Below, piece after piece: positions 52,601 through 59,480 of a DNA stretch of 64,000 bases. Location: positions 170,172-234,171 of the forward strand of contig LUCM01004870.1 of the NCBI GenBank assembly GCA_008360955.1, read 5' to 3'. The position numbers and the translations under genes are program-made. Origin of the DNA: Fasciolopsis buskii. Taxonomy: Eukaryota > Platyhelminthes > Trematoda > Plagiorchiida > Fasciolidae. The notes beneath the pieces were generated by a model. It was not told where the DNA came from, made no database searches, and saw only the letters and a list, made by a program, of their open reading frames with translations. Numbering within the stretch: position 1 is the stretch's first letter; each line of letters starts with the position of its first letter.

Positions 52601-55600
52601 TTGCAGTTAGGCAGCTCGCGTTTTTGTTCCATTAGACTTAGCGACGCTTGTGAGATCCAGTGTTTTTGATGAATGCTAGGTCTGGGACCGCAGGCGAAAT
52701 TCGCTGCCAAATGCATCGCCTGCTTAATTTGATCCCACTGATCGTCTACATTGCTGCTCGTCGAAGTTCTTAGTCCATCGGATAGTTTCTGTTCGTAGCT
52801 GTTGCGAACAGCCAAATCAGACAAACGTCCGATACCCAATCGGATTTGTGGCCTGCGTCGATGGCCATTCAGCTGCAGCAAAAATCGCATTAAAACTAAC
52901 GCATTGTCCGATTCGACGTACGTGGTCCAGTATGATCTACAGTTCTGGACAGAACCGCGCCAACGGTAGCTAACTGCGATATGGTCGATCTGACTCAAAG
53001 TACCTGTCGAGTTAGGGCGCCATATCGCCGTGTGACGCGAACTGTGTCGGAAATTCGTACTAGATAGGAATAAATGATTATCTGCACAGAACTGGAGAAG
53101 TCTTTCCCCGTTGTCTGTCCGCTGTGCAGGCAAGGCGCATCGCCCGTCTAGACAGGACTCCGATGCACTCAGTTTTCCACTACCACTACAATGTCAGAGC
53201 GTTTGCTCTTCCGAACAAGAGTGACGAGGTTATCGTGAAACTTGGGCTAGAATATAATTAGTTTTCTTATCTGTTACATTAAAAAAAATTGAAGGTCATT
53301 TGGCTCATCCGTCGCGATGCATTTGCGGTACATATGATTTCGAGAAGAATATACAACAGTACATGGTGTTTTACGTATCCAACTGGCTGATGCTTCTCCT
53401 CGGTGAACGGCTGTAAACGTTTGTCTCTAAGAAGTATACAATTTTTACAGTATTATATCGTTTACGGTACATATAAAATAAACGCCTTCATTACCCTGCA
53501 TGTTCGTTTTAGCTAGTTAATTCACCAATGATGGAACACTTGAACTAGCATGCGAATCGACCTTTGTTTTCAAGGTAACGGTTTCTTAGCCATATGGAGA
53601 AATTTTGTTGCGGCCTAAGAATGTAATGGTTATTGTCATCGCACTTTTATTTATTGAGGATTTGTCTGGCACTATATGTCGCTATGCGATTATTCGTCTC
53701 TGATTAACTTCTAGTGTCGTTATCCGAACAATCTAAGGGATTTCCTGCAATGTTGGCCTACAGATGAACGCGAACAGTGGTTCAAGTTTCGCGGTGAGCT
53801 TGCTGACGCGCTACTCATGGCCTACAGTAACCCGATATCCAAACCGTGGTTTATCGACCATTCGGACCTGGGATGTTTAGTGGAGGCCTACGCCGGCTTC
53901 TATGACGGTGCATGGCAAGTGAGTAATTTTTCGGGAGACCCGGTTTGTTTTTCATAAGAAGCCTCATGTCCCGTTTTTTGCACTTGGATGAAATAATTTC
54001 GATCAGCTACTGTGGCGCGTTCCTTTGAGTTTCTAGCGATAGAAGGTTGAAAATAGGTGTGTATATTTTCGCTTTGGTTGAAATGAAACTAGGCGTAATA
54101 CGTTGTAGTCTTATTTGGTGTTCACATTATTGCAGGAAGCATTTCCTTTTTGTAAACAAAAGCTGTGTAGGTTTTCGATTTTTCCCGTCATCTGATATCC
54201 GTCAAAGACAGGAAAGCACGTAACACCCACTTAATAAAATCCATTAAGCTTTCTAATGTGCTCATCGTGTAGCCGGTCAGAATTTTCTCCTTTGTTTTTA
54301 TTTTCATTTCAAGACATTTGTTCCACCCAAGTGATTGGTTCTTGGATCATTTGTTTATTGGATAGGACTTGGAATCGTTCCTGTACATTTTTACCGCTAT
54401 CAGCGAGCAGTTGATTCAGGAATTCCATCATGCTTCCACCGTTGCACACGACCTGATCACCAGCTTGGTTCGCCACCTTTTCCACGTCGTTCAAATAATT
54501 GTCCAACAAATGAATGACTCCTCTTCTGCAGAAGATTCATGTCTCTTCCGTAGTTTGCTCACAGCAAAAGTGTTGCAAATGCTGGACGCTTATTCGCCTG
54601 TTCTGAACTTCCTGAAGTCGGATCCGACTGGATTGGACTTGGCCGCTGCAACTCAACTGGTTTCTACCTGTTTAATTGACTCCACACGATCACCAGCTTT
54701 CGCTGAAATACGGGTCATGCTGTCTATGACTGTTCTGAAAACACTGAAGACTTTTACTCAGGTATTTTCCTGCGACTCTTCAGTTCAAAAATGCCCTAAG
54801 AAATTTTTTTCCTTCTATTTATATGACTCTACGCTTACTGCTCATCATACTGGAACGTATCTAGTTAAGTAACCTTGTTTTCACGGTTGTTTTCATATCA
54901 GTTGTATAAATATACCTAATCTCAGCGATTGACTTTAATTTTCGGCTATGCGACCGACTTAAACTTATGCTTAAGTTGTGCTATTCTTCTCACGTTTTTC
55001 TCATCTGTCGTCAGTTTACTAAGTTTGGACTGACGGAATGCGATAATGAAAATAGATTTCCGATGCATTCGTTTTCAGAACTTGTTTCCAACTGAGGTCG
55101 AAGCAACAGAAATCCTGAATATATTGAACTACCTTCAAAAGGCTAACAAACCTTTCCCAACGGAGGTGGAACTGCTCGCTTCGTACGTCGCCGGTGCGCT
55201 TGTATCTCTTGTTCCAGAGAATCGTGTGTCTGCTGAAATTGTACAAAGACTAACTCAGTCGTTTGAATGCTCGCTTACGCTTGACGGGAACCAACATGCA
55301 GATGGTCAGTCTGATAAAAGTAAGCACCTTTGCGATTACACTTGTAAACTTCTTTTGTTTATTTTCAAACCTACTAACTAATAAGTATTTATATATGTAT
55401 ATAAATATATATATGAAATAATTCACCATGTGATATCATCGCTCAACTCACCATAAAAAACCCATGGAAGCACTGTACAGCTGTTTTATCCTTGTTAGGA
55501 ATCATCAGCAGTGCACATCCACCGCGCCCGAACTGGGACGCGAACCCGGGACGAACGATTCTGAGTCGAACGCCTTGGCCATTACACTACCGGGCAGGCT

Positions 55601-57975
55601 GTGAACGGTTTCTTGAACTTCACCGCAGGATGTTGCACCTATCTGTCACTGATTTGCACGGTTACTGTCCGTTAGCTTACAGCGATCGACCCCTACTGAT
55701 AGATGACTTCTCTGCAGGTAGCCTAAGTACGGCAAAGGCTTTGGATATGACCTACAGAGCTTGATTACTTGATACATTTTAGTAGTAGGAGATTGAATGT
55801 TTTCATGAAATAATTCACCATGTGATATCATCGCCCAACTCACCATAAAGAAACCATGGAAGCACTGTACAGCTGTTTCATCCTTGTTAGGATCATCCTT
55901 GTTAGCAATGATATCACATGGTGAATTATTTCATGTAAACATTCAATCTCCTACTACTAAAATATATATATGCTTTGCAATTCTTGGAAAAACTTCACGG
56001 GACGAACATTGAAGAACATGAAATCATTATCTTTTTCGACATCATGTCGATTTCACATCCACACCCTGAGATTTGGCAAGACAGACACTGCATGTACTTT
56101 TAGAGGAGCACTAATAGAACGAACAATTGAAGTCGAGTAGTGTTTGCCAATTAGTGGAATTGTGCCTGCGAACACACTTCAAGTTCGACAGAACGTTTTA
56201 CGACTCAATGGGCTCACCAACATCTGGCTTCATTGCAAAGGCAGTGATGCTGAAACTCGAGAAGACCATCCTGCCGTACATCAAACCAAAACTGTGGCTG
56301 TGCTACGTTGACGATACGTTAGCAATCATTAAACGATCTGCACTACAACGAACCTTCATTGTCATCACGGAAATCAAGTTCATTATGGGGACGGAACATG
56401 ACAACAGTCTACCGTTTCTAGACGTGCTCGTCGCACGGACAAATATAGGGACATTGGAAACATCCGTATAAAACAAAAACAAGCACACAGATCAAATTCT
56501 ACAATTTCAAAGCAACCACTCAAGCTGCCACGAGAGAAGCTGCATCATAACACTATTCAAAAGGGCACAATCTCACTCCAGTACTGCGAAACGAAAAAAA
56601 ACAAGAAGGAAATCTTTTTCAAATGCTTCTGCGCAACGGTTACACACGAAGCTTCATCAGACGAAGCATCAGAACAAAGGAGTACCGAGAGACGATCACC
56701 GAACAGATCAAAATACGGGCCCTCCTGCCGTATAGCAAACATAGTTCTGTAATGGCAACAAGAATACTCAAGTCCCATGGAATTGAAGTGGGTCACAGCG
56801 CAACAAGAACCCTACGAATGGTTCTACCGAAGACATCCAATAAGAATCAAGCTAACGTTTTCTGTCAAACCGACTGCAAAGACTACACGGGACAAACCGA
56901 AAAGAAACTCTAGACACGGATCCATGAGCACCAATTGGCGACAAAAAGGCACGATCCACTCCTCCTAGTTTCACCTCACGAATAACGGGAAAGTTTCAAT
57001 TCGAAAACGTGAAAATCGTCGCCCGGGATAGAACAAACCATTCGGGGGAGTTTCTCGAATGTTGGCATTCCTCAGAAAAACCGATGTACAGACACGTCGA
57101 TCTGGACCACGCATATCTATCGATCCAATCAAAAGACCAACCAGCACAAGCCAGTAGAAACGGACGATGATTCAGCCCACAACAAGTCAACAAATGACAG
57201 ATGAGCGCAGCAACTGGGCAGCGTTACTACCCTACTACTTCAGCCAGAGCAGCCATTCAACACCGACTAAAGATTAGGCGACTCATTTAAACGAACGATA
57301 GGAAGCAGACGCTCGCTGCAAGATCATCTCGACTGGTGATGTAATGTTTCCAATCAAATTGGCTAGCTCAGCTAAAAAACCAATAGCATTATATGTATAT
57401 ATATTCAGGTAATCCCTACAATTCCTATATATACATATGTATATTGTGGTGGCATTCTGCTCTCGTTCCTAAGGTTGGCTCAGCCCAACTGACAAAGAAT
57501 TATCAACAGATAACAGTTGTGTACTCTTCAACGAAGAACTTCGATGCACACTCATGACGCTACAAACTAGATTCTGATGAGACATACAAATTCCGAGTGT
57601 ATAAGTAAAAGAATGTTTGGACAGAGCATCGGGTATGCGTACCTGAGGAGCGACAATAACTGCAAAACAAGTCGTGTGCTTCCAGGGAAATTTCGTCCAC
57701 TCATCCACTTACTACTTGCAATTCGTACATATAGTCGATTGGTGTTAGTTAGTCAGTGTGTGTCTGATTTGCAGCTAATTCGTTTCACATCATAGCTCTC
57801 TCGTTTTTGCTGCCTGCTTATGCCACCGAAGAGAGCGTGTAGCTGTTGTTGTCTCCATAGGATAGCAACTGTCTTACATCCGTTAAAACATGCTGTTTTC
57901 TCTATTAAACCTCCATCGGTTTGTCTTTCAGCTCTGAGGATTAGTCCACACCAAGTTGATCAATTTTTGTTTGCA
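30507..57975 (+). CDS. IPO13: importin-13-like nuclear transport receptor, ten exons, 3' end not found
   Basis: Importin-13 is a HEAT-repeat karyopherin-beta that shuttles cargo through the nuclear pore under control of RanGTP. Exons: 30507-30725, 32688-32796, 35879-36084, 36159-36376, 43896-44085, 50204-50473, 53715-53918, 54366-54761, 55079-55319, 57932-57975. The lengths sum to 2,097 bases (699 codons) and all intron phases agree (0,1,0,2,0,0,0,0,1). Blocks recall human IPO13 in order: 'STEIWDLIWTLL...PKMQFFGA', 'FITILAEEFKTADL', 'RHSELIFSS', 'WPTDEREQWFKFRGELAD', 'SFLYIFTAISEQL'. Human IPO13 is about 960 residues, so roughly the last third is missing and should lie beyond the window. Transportin-3 is the nearest alternative. 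Family call from recall, not from a search. Introns are packed with retroelements. Confidence 0.85.
31620..32350 (+). pseudogene. RTE LINE 3' fragment in intron 1
   Basis: Plus-strand frames at 31689-31883 and 31890-32126 give the end of an RTE protein: 'SKCEILLRRWIGSKPNLVL', 'VDRFSSLGNCISPGGS', 'IKGRVCTTSVGSVLLYDSET' (family: VLLYGSETW) and a 'ERCYVRGI' block. The copy starts after the palm motif, which is typical 5' truncation. Frameshifts separate the blocks. Confidence 0.75.
32688..32796 (+). CDS. IPO13: importin-13-like exon 2
   Basis: 109 bases between acceptor TTTGCAG (to 32687) and donor GTAAGT (32797). Phase 0 in, one base left over. The split codon T|GG restores a Trp that aligns with the conserved Trp of the 'MMPDAWP' region. 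Sequence conservation is weak ('KTSALCLEIGG'); the main support is the exact phase fit with exons 1 and 3. Confidence 0.7.
32860..33160 (-). repeat. tRNA-derived SINE in intron 2
   Basis: On the minus strand a B-box-like GGGTTCGAATCCC stands at 33087-33099, preceded by a degenerate tRNA-like head starting near 33150. The body extends to about 32860. It does not fold into a canonical tRNA, so I call a SINE, not a tRNA gene. Confidence 0.5.
33190..33290 (+). repeat. tRNA-derived SINE head, opposite orientation
   Basis: The plus strand shows an A-box-like 'TCAACTGGTAGAATA' and a B-box-like 'GGATTTGAATCCC' about 45 bases later, the spacing of a pol III promoter. The remaining tRNA arms do not pair well. 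Confidence 0.4.
33300..35250. other. intron 2, no element recognised
   Basis: Frames of at most 101 codons without known motifs. Confidence 0.35.
35257..35312. repeat. (TA)n microsatellite
   Basis: About 28 TA units, followed by the PLE-like remnant at 35325-35405 and a second TA run at 35415-35446. Confidence 0.95.
35325..35405 (-). repeat. PLE terminus remnant with hammerhead-like sequence
   Basis: Minus strand: 'GACGAGTCC' stem-II half, six-base loop, 'GGATC', 'GGAAC' where GAAAC is expected, then 'gataaacgt'. It aligns with the terminus of PLE-2 at 38.93-38.99 kb. Core positions are mutated, so it is a relic. Confidence 0.4.
35415..35446. repeat. (TA)n microsatellite
   Basis: About 16 TA units on the other side of the PLE-like remnant. 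Confidence 0.95.
35879..36084 (+). CDS. IPO13: importin-13-like exon 3
   Basis: Acceptor TTTGCAG, donor GTGAGT, ends phase 0. 'DVLTFITILAEEFKTADL' matches the 'ELLTVLPEEFQTSRL' block of importin-13, one of the clearest matches in the gene. Confidence 0.88.
36159..36376 (+). CDS. IPO13: importin-13-like exon 4
   Basis: Separated from exon 3 by a 74-base intron with a TTCCAG acceptor. Donor GTATGC at 36377, two bases left over. 'SVWMSTFA' and 'QAMRHSELIFSS' match the 'SSWVQLE' and 'ALQDSELFDSS' blocks of the family. Confidence 0.88.
36420..37930 (-). pseudogene. LINE-B copy 2 in intron 4
   Basis: Minus strand, opposite to the host gene. Endonuclease: 'STQKSWLNPRVADTLVSIAG' and 'GTGGGIATYINSS' at 37670-37915, then 'IIVGDFNHDS' (GDFN kept) and 'STSDHHLLLL' (SDH kept) at 37181-37489. 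Linker near 37040 ('ICRPLEILLCNGRIVSPKL'), then the pre-RT block at 36420-36920 ('VTPFSKEEPFKLLRSTKITT'). The copy stops before the RT palm, so it lacks catalytic RT. Confidence 0.75.
38510..38700 (-). repeat. tRNA-derived SINE in intron 4
   Basis: The minus strand reads an A-box-like start near 38690 and a B-box-like 'AGGCTCGAATCCCGG' near 38640, followed by an unrelated body. No full tRNA fold. Confidence 0.45.
38890..39390 (-). pseudogene. PLE-2, 3' part of a Penelope-like element (GIY-YIG domain and terminus)
   Basis: A 110-codon minus-strand frame at 39053-39385 carries the end of a PLE protein: 'STGETSKQLRTCLQEHKLTL' (family: YxGQTxRxLxxRxxEH, GIY-YIG endonuclease) followed by 'NHCAQTGNEVNIVNPKVIAR'. 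Downstream (39050-38930) is the terminus with hammerhead-like sequence, then a short TA run at 38890-38910. The RT part is missing. Confidence 0.7.
38930..38990 (-). ncRNA. degenerate hammerhead-like motif in PLE-2 terminus
   Basis: Minus strand: 'AACGAGTCC' (3' half of the CUGANGA core plus stem II), loop, 'GGGTC', 'GAAA', a minimal 'ATAT' stem III and cleavage-like 'C|ACAATAAAC', with a partly complementary 'GTTTACGTTG' upstream for stem I. Core positions C3 and G5 differ from consensus and stem II has a mismatch, so activity is unlikely. Confidence 0.35.
39390..40080 (-). pseudogene. RTE-A copy 2, 5' endonuclease fragment
   Basis: Minus-strand frames at 39767-40021 and 39389-39613: 'SDTCNGSLSRGTVEDFQSS', 'PRQPLTFGLFIVCTLIQA' (family: SFNVRTLMQA) and 'KHEFRIQ' for SETRIQ. 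More decayed than the copies at 25.7-28.4 and 62.2-64 kb, and cut off within the endonuclease. Confidence 0.65.
40815..43110 (-). pseudogene. RTE-B copy 2 in intron 4, endonuclease plus RT
   Basis: Minus strand. Endonuclease at 42610-43107: 'DIDCWNARTLLDTCSQRISV', 'GIDIACLFEVRLPNSGS'; then 'GDCSARTGPADE' near 42530 and a degraded SDH region. RT: the 181-codon frame at 41036-41581 ('CVLFPIPKKGDK', 'TQCGFPRGRGCMDQ', 'FIDFRAALNSVE') and LEFADD with the catalytic Asp pair at 40921-40932. A one-base frameshift near 41030 separates palm blocks, and motif A reads AALNS where the family has AFDS, so it is inactive. Together with copy 1 this defines the family. Confidence 0.8.
43896..44085 (+). CDS. 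IPO13: importin-13-like exon 5
   Basis: Acceptor at 43895 (CAACAAG after a pyrimidine-rich tract) chosen because it is the one that restores the phase left by exon 4. 'FRPILEHLVQCHAQSI' and 'ISEFSLLLVALTEKQ' fit 'LIPLVLGLQEQLRQA' and 'ICRIAVALGE'. The donor GTTCGT is weaker than the others; read-through would meet a stop at 44161. Confidence 0.75.
44090..45610. other. intron 5, first part: no element recognised
   Basis: A/T-rich with short frames only; no repeat shared with the rest of the window. Confidence 0.35.
45620..45942 (-). repeat. PLE-1 terminal repeat (pLTR-like) with hammerhead ribozyme
   Basis: Minus-strand sequence matches 57434-57700, which follows the PLE-1 coding region: shared blocks include 'AAGGTTGGCTCAGCC', 'CAAAGAATTATCAAC' and 'AGAGCATCGGGTA'. 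The element has no coding sequence here; it runs into the N gap. A short TA run sits next to it at 45631-45646. PLEs are known to carry hammerheads in their terminal repeats, which fits. Confidence 0.7.
45858..45920 (-). ncRNA. type I hammerhead ribozyme in PLE-1, intact-looking core
   Basis: On the minus strand: CTGACGA (complement of 45896-45902), stem II GCG-loop-CGC (45882-45895), GAAA (45878-45881), minimal palindromic stem III ACCGGT (45873-45878), cleavage triplet GTC with the cut between 45872 and 45871. Stem I pairs GCATAC upstream with GTGTGC downstream (6 bp, one G-U), then an internal loop and GGG/CCC pairing. All core nucleotides agree with the hammerhead consensus. The minimal stem III suggests cleavage as a dimer. 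Confidence 0.8.
45943..46597. other. assembly gap (655 N)
   Basis: Run of N inside intron 5, between a PLE-1 terminus and a TA microsatellite; probably an unresolved repeat. Confidence 0.95.
46598..46651. repeat. (TA)n microsatellite
   Basis: About 27 TA units right after the gap; the true length is unknown because the gap abuts it. Confidence 0.95.
46660..47224 (+). pseudogene. RTE-A copy 3, 5' untranslated region and start of ORF
   Basis: Plus strand: a diverged copy of the RTE-A 5' region (compare 62260-62520; shared blocks 'cagcttatctgaag', 'ggtcaatg', 'taattgatcca', 'tagaaccaaatg'). It continues into the N-terminal coding part ('SETCNGSLSRGTVDFQSS') and stops at about 47224, where LINE-B begins on the other strand. 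Confidence 0.65.
47225..49490 (-). pseudogene. LINE-B copy 3 in intron 5, interrupted
   Basis: Minus strand. Endonuclease start at 49302-49487 ('TFIFRIQELSLNPGIADSFV'), SDH block near 48890 ('TSDHCLLLL'). Linker at 48005-48190 ('ICCPLKTLFVSNECIFSQVL'). Pre-RT and first RT blocks at 47627-47953 ('REEVFKSLRTTEITT', 'KSVTTVPIPKSTSSTALAKR'). Motif A at 47354-47605 ('SAFSSVPRSRLLHRLETFG', where the catalytic Asp of AFDSVP is replaced by Ser). Sequence ends at motif B near 47237. An unrelated segment (48240-48720) splits the linker. Confidence 0.75.
48240..48720 (-). mobile_element. possible solo LTR inserted in LINE-B
   Basis: A segment with no coding content interrupts the LINE-B linker. On the minus strand it has a TATA box (CTATATAAACG, near 48595) followed by 'gagctcact', as in a Gypsy LTR promoter. 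The plus-strand edges could be TGTTATG (48263) and AACGTCA (near 48711). AAAATAT occurs at 48252-48258 and 48717-48723 and could be a target duplication, but then the termini do not start with TG. A related stretch is at 59385-59480. Confidence 0.4.
50204..50473 (+). CDS. IPO13: importin-13-like exon 6
   Basis: 90 codons, phase 0 at both ends. Acceptor TCGCAG at 50203 and donor GTACGT at 50474. 'VPIMFQMFPIPFTLAGAYPRDEGVSDLALQIW' region corresponds to the 'MFCTGIPGHYPVNETTS...TFWYTL' part of importin-13. An upstream start of the open frame (from 50156) is intronic on this model. Confidence 0.82.
50985..53246 (-). pseudogene. RTE-A copy 4 in intron 6, SR2-like RTE LINE
   Basis: The best preserved RTE-A copy. 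End of endonuclease and linker in a 284-codon frame at 52279-53133 ('TDNGERLLQFCADNHLFL', 'SQIDHIAVSYRWRGSVQ'). RT fingers at 51841-52278 ('RGKAAGPDDLPPVLFK', 'IPLSWGESLIVCIFKKG'). Palm at 51578-51829 ('GAFDSVDRPTLFSAL' with the catalytic Asp, 'GVRQGCPISPFLFNF'). The YADD block is deleted at about 51580, where 'DDLGWH' runs straight into sequence from beyond it. C-terminus at 51102-51287. 5' truncated within the endonuclease at 53246; opposite in strand to the host gene. Confidence 0.85.
53715..53918 (+). CDS. IPO13: importin-13-like exon 7
   Basis: 68 codons, phase 0 at both ends; acceptor TTCTAG, donor GTGAGT. 'CWPTDEREQWFKFRGELADALL' is the counterpart of 'FWSSDEKEQFRIYRVDISDTLM', the strongest diagnostic match for importin-13/transportin-3. 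Confidence 0.9.
54366..54761 (+). CDS. IPO13: importin-13-like exon 8
   Basis: 132 codons, phase 0 at both ends; acceptor GGATAG, donor GTATTT. Opens with 'DLESFLYIFTAISEQLIQEF', matching 'HTEALLYGFQSIAETID'. The rest has the helical pattern of HEAT repeats. There is a roughly 35-residue insertion relative to human around 'QQMNDSSSAEDS'. Confidence 0.88.
55079..55319 (+). CDS. IPO13: importin-13-like exon 9
   Basis: 241 bases; acceptor GTTTTCAG, donor GTAAGC, one base left over. HEAT-like helices 'VELLASYVAGALVSLV' and 'SAEIVQRLTQSFE' fit the 'LMQALGFLLSAL...VEEILKNLHSLI' region. The acidic/polar end before the donor is variable in the family. Confidence 0.8.
55405..55605 (-). repeat. tRNA-derived hammerhead SINE, most complete copy, intron 9
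   Basis: Minus strand: tRNA-like head with A-box-like 'TAGTGTAATGGCCAAGG' (near 55575-55591) and B-box-like 'GGGTTCGCGTCCC' (55537-55549), hammerhead region (55464-55522), conserved tail to about 55416, then a TA-rich run at 55388-55412. It shows the full architecture of the family whose 3' part opens the window. Confidence 0.75.
55464..55522 (-). ncRNA. hammerhead ribozyme, inactivated (G12 to A)
   Basis: Same fold as 11-69 (coordinates sum to 55533). CTGATGA is intact at 55502-55508 and stems I, II and III are preserved, but the conserved G of GAAA is A (T on the plus strand at 55487). G12 acts as the general base, so this copy should not cleave. Confidence 0.7.
55783..55960. repeat. fold-back of two SINE tails
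   Basis: 55783-55834 (minus-strand SINE tail) and 55909-55960 (plus-strand tail) are near-perfect inverted copies (AGTAGTAGGAGATTGAATG / CATTCAATCTCCTACTACT ends). Between them the minus-strand copy keeps the 3' half of the hammerhead (GAAA complement at 55876-55879) but its CTGATGA is replaced by a short duplication of 'CTAACAAGGATGA'. PLE-1 coding sequence starts right after at 55970. Confidence 0.7.
55970..57250 (+). pseudogene. PLE-1, Penelope-like element: RT palm to GIY-YIG, intron 9
   Basis: 5' truncated copy starting at the RT palm: motif A trace 'IIIFFDIMSI' near 56030; 'FKFDRTFYDSMGSPTSGFIA' (family: FxYxQxxGxxMGSPxSP) at about 56175; YVDD catalytic motif at 56304-56315; 'HDNSLPFLDVLV' near 56400. 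Then, after frameshifts, 'ALLPYSKHSS' and 'HSATRTLRMVLP' at 56623-56913. The GIY-YIG part is 'FCQTDCKDYTGQTEKKL' with 'TRIHEHQLA' after one stop. GIY-YIG plus this RT type identifies PLEs. Same strand as the host gene. Confidence 0.85.
57434..57700 (+). repeat. PLE-1 3' terminal repeat (pLTR-like)
   Basis: Matches the minus-strand terminus at 45620-45942 and follows the PLE-1 coding region, so it belongs to the same family. TA-rich sequence precedes it (57390-57444). It contains a hammerhead copy at 57625-57690. Confidence 0.7.
57625..57690 (+). ncRNA. hammerhead ribozyme in PLE-1, inactivated (G12 to A)
   Basis: CTGAGGA at 57643-57649 (valid, since N7 is free), stem II GCG/TGC around ACAATAAC, then AAAA at 57664-57667 in place of GAAA, minimal stem III AC-AA-GT, cleavage triplet GTC ending at 57673, and stem I GTGTGC at 57674-57679. 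Only the G12 position departs from the core consensus. Confidence 0.7.
57932..57975 (+). CDS. IPO13: importin-13-like exon 10, candidate micro-exon
   Basis: 44 bases between a strong acceptor (GTTTGTCTTTCAG) and a consensus donor (GTGAGT). It takes the single base left by exon 9 to make 15 in-frame codons (T-LRISPHQVDQFLFA) and ends in phase 0. The start resembles the 'LISPYIQQL' helix of importin-13, though not strongly. I could not find the next exon in the remaining 6 kb. Confidence 0.5.
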
Positions 57976-57999
57976 GTGAGTCTTTGTTTTAGTTAATTC

Positions 58000-59380
58000 T
58001 ATTCACTGTTTCCACCAATCATTCATGGTCAAATAGCATGCATTTTTGTTCACATCTTAGCCTAGCTTTATTTTTCGTTATGGCAAATCTTCGTTATCAT
58101 CACGGTCCATTTTCCTTATCTGACTAAATTGTGTCCGGTAGCTGGATGTAAACCCATTTCTTCTTACCGACGTAATGATGTGCCCACGACACAATACCAT
58201 ATTCCCTCAGACTCGGCCTGTTGTTCGAATGGCCCAATTTTATCACAAGCCCGTCTTTTCGCAGTTATTTCCATGGTTTTTATGAAGTAAATGCAACATA
58301 AACCGATTTGACGATTATAAACATGGTCGCTGTACACCAACGCGTAACGCTTATGTGAAGGTCAGTGGCTTGCCTGTCACAACCAACAGTGCCTACAGTT
58401 TAGTGCTCATTAGCCTTGCAGTGGTGTGCTCCGGTGTCTCTTCCTACCCCACATCATCCCGCTAAGATTCCGTGCTTATTCCGGGAACCTACGCGGCACC
58501 TTAAAAATGCAATCTACTTCAGCAATGCAGCGAAAGGTGGCGCTAAGGAAAAAGTTGTAGGAAATAATCGACTTGACTATCAGAACGTGACTTCCCTAAT
58601 GACCAACTGACATCCACCAGTTACAGTTTGTCGGCACGGTTATTTATGAAATTTTGACTTGAAGAGTGAAACCAAAAACGTTGGTTTGTATAGTATATCT
58701 AGGATAACCCTGCTGACTTCACACAGCGCTTAATACACTCACGGTAGTTGTTTTTAGTAACCAAAGAAAGCGAACAGCAAGTAATAAGATTACAATCGTG
58801 GCTCAACATTGGAATTGGTCCAAAGGGGGTAGAGCTGGAGTGTTTGCTACGAAGTCAGATATCTGTGAACGAAAGCCTTCAGGCCAGTTATTAAGGTTAC
58901 AAATGGCTTGCGCCTCTGCGTGATTGAATAAACCTCCGTTACTTTTCACAGTGAGTGATCTCAGTTATCCCATGCAAAATGACGTTGTGCTCCCCTTGGT
59001 AGAATTCGTTGACGACCTGATTAATGTTATTGTTTTGGTGATTTCATTGATACGAAACCGGTCCCCGTCGCTTTTTGTAACCACGACGTCAACGTTTGTG
59101 TTCTGTGTATAAACGGCTAAGCATCCGCACTTGAAACGGTAACAGTCGGATTTCGCGAGGCGAGGTAGAGGCGCTTTTAGCGACGACGGAGTGTTCTGAA
59201 CACTGGGTACTTTTGGCGGTAGAGTCCAAGGGGTTTCTAACTGACCCATTGACGTCATCTGTTGTGTTTCCGGATGGACTAAACTGCACACAAAGAACCG
59301 ATTCGCAAGAGGTTAACACTAGACCTCACACATTAGGAGGGCATGCCTATCCCCTAGACACAATGAAACGGAGCCTGCAG
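58000..59380. other. no element or exon recognised
   Basis: Short frames only (longest 108 codons, minus strand, no motif). Downstream exons of the importin-13-like gene were looked for and not found. Confidence 0.35.
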
Positions 59381-59384
59381 CCTG

Positions 59385-59480
59385 ACAGGGGATCGACACA
59401 CACTGGCCTTAGAAACAAGAGAACGGATTTGAGCCTTTAAAACCCGTAGTCGCACAACGCTGTCACAGTCGAGTTTTGTC
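59385..59480. repeat. fragment related to the LTR-like segment at 48240-48720
   Basis: Shares 'cacacac...ggc/gtta', 'acaagaga/aagaagat', 'ttgagcc/ctcaaagctcaagg' and 'cccgtagtcgcacaacg' in order with 48370-48440, about 100 bases. Confidence 0.4.

Noticed and set aside
55526..55605. Functional tRNA gene
   Set aside because: The acceptor stem does not close and the sequence continues into the hammerhead and a repeated tail.
57570..57600. CTGATGA at 57574 as another hammerhead
   Set aside because: No GAAA follows at a workable distance and no stem II forms; the real motif in this repeat is 60 bases downstream.
58416..58610. 64-codon frame as the next importin exon
   Set aside because: No acceptor in phase 0 at its start and no helix pattern or family block.
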